From NCBI GenBank assembly GCA_021521415.1, contig JAIQDT010005788.1, positions 124,001 to 188,000 of the forward strand: DNA of 64,000 nucleotides, read 5' to 3'. Below are positions 57,598 to 64,000 of this stretch, piece after piece. The position numbers and the translations under genes are program-made. Source of the stretch: Bidens hawaiensis. Taxonomy: Eukaryota; Streptophyta; Magnoliopsida; Asterales; Asteraceae. The notes under the pieces are model-generated. The model saw only the letters and a list, made by a program, of their open reading frames with translations, did no database searches and was not told where the DNA came from. The stretch's first letter is position 1; each line of letters begins with the position of its first letter.

Positions 57598-57611
57598 ATC
57601 TCTCCTAGATT
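57598..57611 (-). promoter_or_regulatory. Polypurine tract upstream of the copia B/C LTR
   Basis: The minus strand reads AATCTAGGAGAGAT before TGTTGGG. Confidence 0.75.
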
Positions 57612-57799
57612 GGAACAAACTCAGATGCACCAAAACACTTGTAGTTTATATACACTTGTCAAAAAATACACACCAATTTCTTACATCAATAAATTACATT
57701 ACTTAGAGAAATATTACATATTCAAATGATGTCTCAAGGAAAATAAAAATCAAATTAACATTAACAAAAACCAAAGGACCATCTTCTTGAGCTCCATGC

Positions 57800-60700
57800 T
57801 TCAGATATTCTGTCAAGCCTCAAAACAGCAGACTTTTGTTGAAAGATTGATATCTCCCTGTGGAATGGATGTTGAGCTGGAAGGTTCCACCTCATTATAT
57901 CATGAAGATCATCCACCTGAAGATATTACAAGTCAGAGTCATGTTTAATGATTCCCAGGGCCACACCTTCAGAATTTCTCAAGATGAAAGAATAAGTTTT
58001 CTTTTCATAGTGTATTTGATAATTTTTTCCATTTCGTTGAACTTTAGAATTAGGCCTGGTCATCTGTCTTCTCATATAGATGCACTCCTTCATTGTAGCA
58101 TAAGGATATGTGACTTTTTTGGATTTTCCTAAAGATAGTTCAGTCATTCTAATGTTGCTCATCCTTCTCTGCGTCTTGATCTTTTCAGCCTCGGTGTACT
58201 CCAACTTTCTCTTCTTGTTTAGCAGAGGAAATCCCATTCTGGCTTGTTCCTTTAAGTATCTTGATAGGTCATTCCTCTGCTGACCTGCAAACCATTCCCT
58301 CTGATGATGATCCTATTGTTGCAGGCTTGCGAATTCTTCTAATTGTTCTTTGTTGAAGTCCTGAAAGTCGTCCCTAAATACAATTGTCTTCAGCTCACCA
58401 TTAGTCATGATCACTTTGAGTGTCTTGGTCCTAGAATCAAAATAAAGATGTTTTGGTAGATTCACACTAGAATGTGGTCTTTCTTGTCTTTGCTGGCTGG
58501 ACCTGGTGGTAGCGATTGGGACTCTTAATGTGGAAGCCCTTGAAGTATACTGTCTTTGTCGTTGGGGCCATCTCACATGTCCTTTTGATTCATAGATTTT
58601 CACAATATCCTCCTTCTTTATCATGATCAGTTTAAGATAGTCAACACCTTCCTCGGACAGTATTTTTATCATTTCCATGGTTTCTTTGTCCATATGTTCC
58701 TCTGTAGGAGATCTTGGTCTTCTGATAGTCTGTCTTCTTGGACCAGCCTGCAGGGACATAACTCTTCTTTGTTCCTATTTAACTTGATCAAAAGTATTCC
58801 TTTTCTTAATAAAATAGATCATTCAGCTTGGATTGTCCCAAATTATCAAACACACCAGCTGGCATTCCCTTTTTCAACATAGCTTGCGTTAGAGTGTTTA
58901 TCTTCTCTTGGTCTTCCCATGGTATTAGCTATATTGTTAATTCAACCTCAAGAGGTTCTTTCTTCACTTCGGTATCATGGAAGGAGTCTGAGTTGGTACT
59001 TCATGTTTGTAGGATTCTTTCAACTCCATCATATATTTAGCAAGCTCTGACTCGAATAATTCTTTATTTTACGCAGCAGTCAGGTTACTCACTTCATCAC
59101 CTACACCCCTGGCTTCCATGAGTCTCTCAAGGAGAACTTCTTTATATTTTAATAATTCTTTCTTCATTTTTTCAGCCAACCATACCCTGGCTCTATCATC
59201 CTTAGCCTTTTGCTCCCTATCTTCCCCCTCCTTTTGTTTCTTTTCTTTTTAATTTTCTTACTTCCAAAGCTTCAGTAGCTATTCTTGCTTCATCCTATAA
59301 TTTTTGGGATATTTTTCTTAACAGAAGTTCAACATCTTTCTTTGACATGATCACAGCATGTTCAAATTTGATACATTTTCAACTAGAAATCCAACTTTTC
59401 TCCCATACTTCGTCAACACGCTATCCTTTCTTTTAAGTTCATCTATTCTTCTATGGTCAAGTCTTTTCTTTTCTTCTTTTGCTTCCTTCACTTTCATATC
59501 TTTGAACAACTTTTCTAAATCTTTAAAGTTCATTTTTCTTAATTGTTCTTCTGAGTAGTTGTGTATTTTAAGATAAGTCAGATTTTGTTTCACAAGTTTT
59601 CTTCTGTTTTCTATGTTCTTTCCCACTTCATTATTTTTTCTTACAAACAATAAGTCAAGATTTTCTTCATATAATTCATCAAGTTATTCAGATCTGAAAC
59701 CTTTGGCCATGAGACAAATAACTCTTGGATCTTCTCTCTTAAATTCTTCTAGTATGGCCTTGATGTACTCAACAAGTTCATCAGTTAAGTGAATTTTAGG
59801 TGAAGCAAGTTCATCCTCTTTGTCTTTCAATTCTTCTTCTTCATCATTCTCCATGTCGGAAATATCCTCCAATGCCCCAATCTGTGGTTCATTGATTTCA
59901 TAATCTTCAGGCCTTACAGTTTGAAAGGGAAAAGCATGTATAGGCTCTGCAAAAGATTGTTCAGTTTTCATCTTTTCATCCCCTTGCTTATTCTCATTCA
60001 CCTTCCTCTTCTTTTGTTTGGGTATCAATTCTTCTGACATCTTATCTCCAAATCTTTTCGTTCTTCTGACAAACTTCACAAGGTTAACTGGCCATTCTCT
60101 TTCATTAGATTTGACTTTCTTTTCAAGACTTTCAATTGTTTTATCATTAGCTCTCTTTATCATCTCCTCCTGAATTCTTTTAGCATCAAAGTCGGTCACC
60201 AATTGTTTATCATCTTTTTCAATTGAGGTTAAGCAGTTGGTACAGTTTGTTGAGAGATATCATACTGAAATTTGTATATAAAAATGGCTAGAGCATTGAC
60301 AAGTTCTTCAGTCTGTTGTAATTTCAATAGACCTTCAATTACCTCATGTTCTACCTCACCCCTGTTCTTCACTAAACTTCTTGTTCAATTCAATCTGCTC
60401 CATTATCACCAATTGTTCGTCAATATCCTTTTGTGTCAAACAATAGTTCAAAAAGTCTCTTTGTTACCATTAATTAACAATCTTATCATGCATTTTTTTT
60501 TCTTTCATCAGCAAACTCATCAACATATAATATATGGTCATTTGACTCATCTAGTTTTCTATTAATAGGCTGCAGTTGGCCTTCATGTTCTGCCACTGCC
60601 TTACCTTTTTCTGTTCATCTCTCCTCATCTTCATCTATTAGCCTGGATGGTCCAACCTCCCTTATAACATTGGGTGAAAATTCATCTAATTCTTTCAATA

Positions 60701-61736
60701 AATCCTCCAGTTCCTCATCCCATTCCTTCTCTCTTTCCTCAACAATTAGCAACTCAATAGCATCAAATTCTCCATAAAGAATTTCATGATCAAGATCCAC
60801 TTTATTAATTTCATCATTTACCTCATCATTATTCACATAATTAACAACCATATCATCAACCATCTCTTCAACTACATTCTCAACCACACTATCATCTACA
60901 TCCTCATTATCAACAACATTTTCAACAATCATATCATCATCATTCATATTTTGATCATTCACATCATCATCAGCCTCCCTTTCCTCCAATTCATCCTCAT
61001 CACTACTAATATATACTTCTCCAATCAGTTTTAATGCATCATCAAAAATTTACACCAGCAACAGGTACATTCTCCCCCTGTTTTGGTGCATCAGAGGTCT
61101 TCACAACCTCAAACACCAGTGTTTGAATTTTAATAGGGTTTTTCCAGCTGGGATTTGAATTCCCTGTTTTTCTCTTTCAAATCATGATTTTCAGCCCTTA
61201 GATAAGAGTTTTCCACAATAAGATCAAAATTTCTTTTCAAAATATAATGAGATGAAACTGGGGAAATAGGGTCAGATTCAGAAGATTCAGAAGGTTGGGT
61301 TGGTGTAGTTTGGTGAGGTGGGCTTTGGATAGTTTGTGAATGGCTTTGAATGGTTGGGGATAAAGGAATGTCATTTTGGTCAAGGTTTAGTGATTATGTA
61401 GGTGATTGGTAAGGTGTGATAGGTTGCCTTATAATATGGGAAAAATGAGTTCTGGGATATAGGGTTCTGGTTCAGTTTGGGTTCGGGTTTGGGTTTGGGT
61501 TTGGATTTGGGTTTGCGGGGAAGATGGTGGTGAAGGAATAATTGGTTCAAATGTATTGGTGGTGAAACGACTTCATCCTGTGATTGCTCCCCCTCAACGG
61601 GTGTTGCCTCCTCCTCAACAACTTCATTTCCTCCATCAACATTATCTCCTCCATCAACATTATCATCATCGTCATTATTAGAGTCACTTTCATCATCATT
61701 CTCTTCATCACTCTCATCTTCATCACTGCTCAACAT
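57800..61736 (-). pseudogene. 3' ORF of a copia B-family element (Lys/Glu-rich), broken
   Basis: A long minus-strand coding region by position between a missing pol and the PPT/LTR. From 61736: MLSSDEDESDEENDDESDSN, a Pro/Lys-rich PKSKPKPKPEPK stretch, then very acidic Asp/Val repeats (60615-60989). After a frameshift come basic and coiled-coil segments (NLVKFVRRTKRFGDKM, KQKKRKVNEN, EYIKAILEEFKREDPRVICL, 59351-59650 Lys/Glu-rich). The C-terminal part (57900-58759) reads LYFDSRTKTLKVIMTNGELK, FNKEQLEEFASLQQ and RMSNIRMTELSLGKSKKV. Frames at 58759, 59650 and 60202 agree; 60989 and 61736 share another. Several stops. Resembles, from memory, Asteraceae Sirevirus 3' ORFs; function unknown. Confidence 0.75.
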
Positions 61737-61781
61737 GGGTGAAGTAAACCTTCATTATCTCCAAGTCATTACTTACTAACC

Positions 61782-62941
61782 TGTAAGGCCCCATTCCCGG
61801 TGCCCTACATTGTACGTTGGATTTACTCATAAACGCAGTTCTAAATATCAGAGTTAATTAAAACTTTACGCGGAATATAAAACTCACAAACCAATATATT
61901 ACATAACCATCAATTCTTGTCTTAACAAGCATTCAAATCGTTTAAACGTAAAACATTGTCTTTTAAATAATATAACAATTCCTTGAGATGCCAGTATCTT
62001 CAATTCCATACCATGTTTTTCCCCTCAAGCGAGCTGCCTCAATCTACTCACCTGCGTGCGTACTAAAAGTCATCTACACTGAGTGAGTTCTAGTTAATCA
62101 TACAACATACAATCAGTTCACATACTTGCACACATGCTCGAAGGTGTGTACATCATTCATACTTTACTTTACATACATAACTATCCATACTACATAAAGA
62201 GCCTTCCGCCCTATAACCTCACAGATATTATAAGGGTCTGGTCCCCAACATCACAAATATTATTAGGGTCTGGTCCCTTCCCTCACAGATATTATTAGGT
62301 TCTGGTCCCTATCCTCACAAATATTATTAGGATCTAGTCCCTATCATCACAGATATTATTAGGGTCTGGTCCCTATTCTCACAGACATTATAAGGGTCTG
62401 GTCCCTTTGTTTTGTGCAACTGTACCATACCTGTCTTTACAATACTTTCCTTACCAATACGTGCAATATCCGAAGATCGTTCACGTACTATCAACATAAC
62501 ATACATACATCATTCATACATCATATATATCAATCATATCATTAACTACCACCTGGCGGTACATGCAATATCCGAAGATCGTTCACGCACCGTCAAGCAA
62601 TCATCATAAATAAATTATACAAGGCATACACTTATCACTTAAGGTAAGTGTATTAACTATCACATCGAGTATGCACACATCCCTGAAAACATAACAAGGA
62701 AGTGGGACTAGAAACTCACCTGAACTCGGTTACGTTTACCGTTTTATTGTTATTCCTTTCTTGAGATGTGCACGACTAACTGTATAACAATTACACATAT
62801 CAATTTAACTATCACTACCCATGTCGTGTTTCTAATTTAATTATTACCCCCAATCAACGGGGGTCGGGGGAAGCGCCCCTGGTAGCAGGGTTCTAGGGGT
62901 GGCAGCCCCTAGCGGGGTCCAAGGGGTAGAGCCCCTGGCTG
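61782..62941 (-). repeat. Partial LTR of the gypsy M family
   Basis: Starts TGTAAGGCCCC at the low end with the same layout as 18275-20935: CACAGTTCTAAATATCAGAG-type start, six 32-bp units (62219-62410), CAATATCCGAAGATCGTTCAC blocks and the GC-rich block. The sequence stops matching at about 62941. No PBS follows the low end (flank GGTTAGTAAG on the minus strand), so this is a solo or truncated LTR inserted next to the copia 3' ORF. Confidence 0.85.
62219..62410 (-). repeat. 32-bp tandem repeat, 6 units
   Basis: Same unit as 11833-12056, one copy fewer. Confidence 0.95.
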
Positions 62942-62942
62942 G
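62845..62942 (-). repeat. GC-rich G/C-run block
   Basis: GGGGGTCGGGGG, GCGCCCCTGG, AGGGGTGGCAGCCCCT, AAGGGGTAGAGCCCCT; counterpart of 20822-20935. Confidence 0.8.
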
Positions 62943-63025
62943 AAAAAAATTATTTTCATTAACTGTCTTAACACATTTTAAATTAGGATTTCATGATAAT
63001 ATTTTATTGTTAACCTCTCAATCTG
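62943..63025. other. Unassigned junction sequence
   Basis: AT-rich, 80 bases, matching neither the preceding LTR family nor the next repeat as far as I can see. Confidence 0.5.
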
Positions 63026-64000
63026 TGACACCCGGTAATTATTTCACACTCTAATCTATATACTTGATTTAAATTATGTGTTGATTATATAAGTTATATG
63101 ACGTATAAACCATAGTATACTTGAAATGTGAACGAGAACAGTCGTAATGCCTATAGGATTGTATAAAGTGCCGATGAGAACGACTATATGATAAAGACAG
63201 CCCAGTAATAGTCAGAGGTGACAAACATATCAAGCTAAATATATACCTATGATCCAATATAAGGGGTAATGGTAAGACCATGCCCAGTAATGTTATAATA
63301 CTCTAATTAGGACCAAAACGCCATAAACGTTTAAATAATGGAATATAGTCGCCGAACCGGCCAAATCAATGATACATTATACAGTGAGACGACCAAGATA
63401 TGAAACTATGAAGGAATTAAAGGTATACTAGTCAAAAATACGGGTTCCATATCATCTATAATATACCCAAAGTTCAAACAGAAGAGTGGAAAAACTCTGC
63501 GTGACATTGGGAAACCCGTGGGAAGAATCCTTGCGAAAAACCCTAAAAACCAAAAATCCTTTTCAAAGACCCTGTGCTCAAAGTGCTCAAAGACCCTGTG
63601 CTCAAAGTGCTCAAAGACCCTGTGCTCAAAGTGCTCAAAGACCCTGCGGGAAGACCTGCGGGAAGACCCTGAGGGAAGACCTGCGGGAAGACTGCGGGAA
63701 GACCCTGCGGGAAGACCCTGCGGGGAAGACCTGCGGGAAGACCTGCGGGAAGACTGCGGGAAGACCCTGCGGGAAGACCTGCGGGAAGACCTGCGGGAAG
63801 ACCCTGCGGGAAGGGAATACTTCCGCCCAAAATGAGCCAGTCTATGCTTCTGGAAGATCTTATCTTTTACCTACCAAGGTATGGGCACAATATTGAAAGT
63901 ACTACAAGATCAAGCAAAATCTTCCTAACCATTCCCTATGGCCGCCTACCCCCATTCCATCAAATAAACAACAATAAAAACCATGCTTTGACCAACTATT
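63026..64000 (+). repeat. Probable LTR start of another gypsy-type element
   Basis: TGTGACACCCGG is a typical plant gypsy LTR start. The following 970 bases have no gene and run off the window, so neither the end nor a partner LTR is visible. Contains the minisatellite at 63568-63815. Confidence 0.5.
63568..63815 (+). repeat. GC-rich minisatellite: 24-bp then 12-14-bp units
   Basis: Three 24-bp units (AAAGACCCTGTG plus CTCAAAGTGCTC), then about thirteen units of GGAAGACCTGCG with one- or two-base length variants (GGAAGACCCTGCG, GGAAGACTGCG). The shared AAGACCCTG core suggests the short unit arose from the long one. Confidence 0.95.

Noticed and set aside
60272..61034. Plus-strand Ile/His-rich open frames
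   Set aside because: Antisense shadows of the acidic segment of the minus-strand 3' ORF.
63486..63896. Open frames of 95-136 codons on both strands with repetitive GKTCGKTLRED-like peptides
   Set aside because: They arise from the stop-free minisatellite at 63568-63815 in several frames at once; no start context or domain supports a gene.

Overview
The window is plant nuclear DNA made almost entirely of nested LTR retrotransposons. I recognise no host gene, rRNA, tRNA gene or CRISPR array. The copia elements carry a long extra ORF between pol and the 3' LTR with the 'RQFWNTA ... FLMYPRFLQ' protein signature. From memory this is very common in daisy-family (Asteraceae) repeats such as Tanacetum, so I infer an Asteraceae genome; genus and species are not determinable here.

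Layout. (1) 1-8519: 3' part of a plus-strand Sirevirus-like Ty1/copia element (copia A): broken pol, long spacer, broken 3' ORF, polypurine tract (PPT), LTR. (2) 8520-10050 and 53388-57597: two parts of a minus-strand copia element (copia B: LTR, PBS, leader, gag, start of protease). Copia A interrupts it at 8519/8520 and a plus-strand Ty3/gypsy element (gypsy P, 10051-53387) splits it. (3) Gypsy P holds three further insertions: a minus-strand chromovirus (gypsy M, 11398-21888) in its 5' LTR; a small plus-strand copia (23987-30158, target-site duplication TACAT) in gag; and a minus-strand deleted Sirevirus (copia D, 30441-50059, duplication TCATT) between protease and RT. (4) Deeper still, gypsy M carries a MULE-type DNA transposon (18440-19844, perfect 9-bp duplication) in its LTR, and copia D carries a gypsy element with 3-kb LTRs (gypsy L, 31845-43499) in its 3' ORF. 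(5) 57598-61781: the 3' ORF region of a second copy of the copia B family, joined to the copia B LTR as PPT-LTR-PBS. (6) 61782-62941: a partial LTR of the gypsy M family. (7) 63026-64000: a probable further LTR start containing a GC-rich minisatellite.

Every coding region is broken by stops, frameshifts or insertions. Several LTR pairs are nevertheless nearly identical, so recent movement must have used proteins from other copies.

The most interesting signal is regulatory. Copia A and copia D LTRs carry three to five hairpins built on TTCGYTA/TARCGAA arms directly upstream of a TATA box, and the arms vary in compensating pairs. The same motif is clustered upstream of a second, internal TATA box and again inside a candidate leader intron whose 3' splice site lies a few bases before the ATG of the 3' ORF. 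That architecture is shared by copia A and copia D. The motif also fills part of the LTR of the unrelated gypsy M and the leader of copia B.
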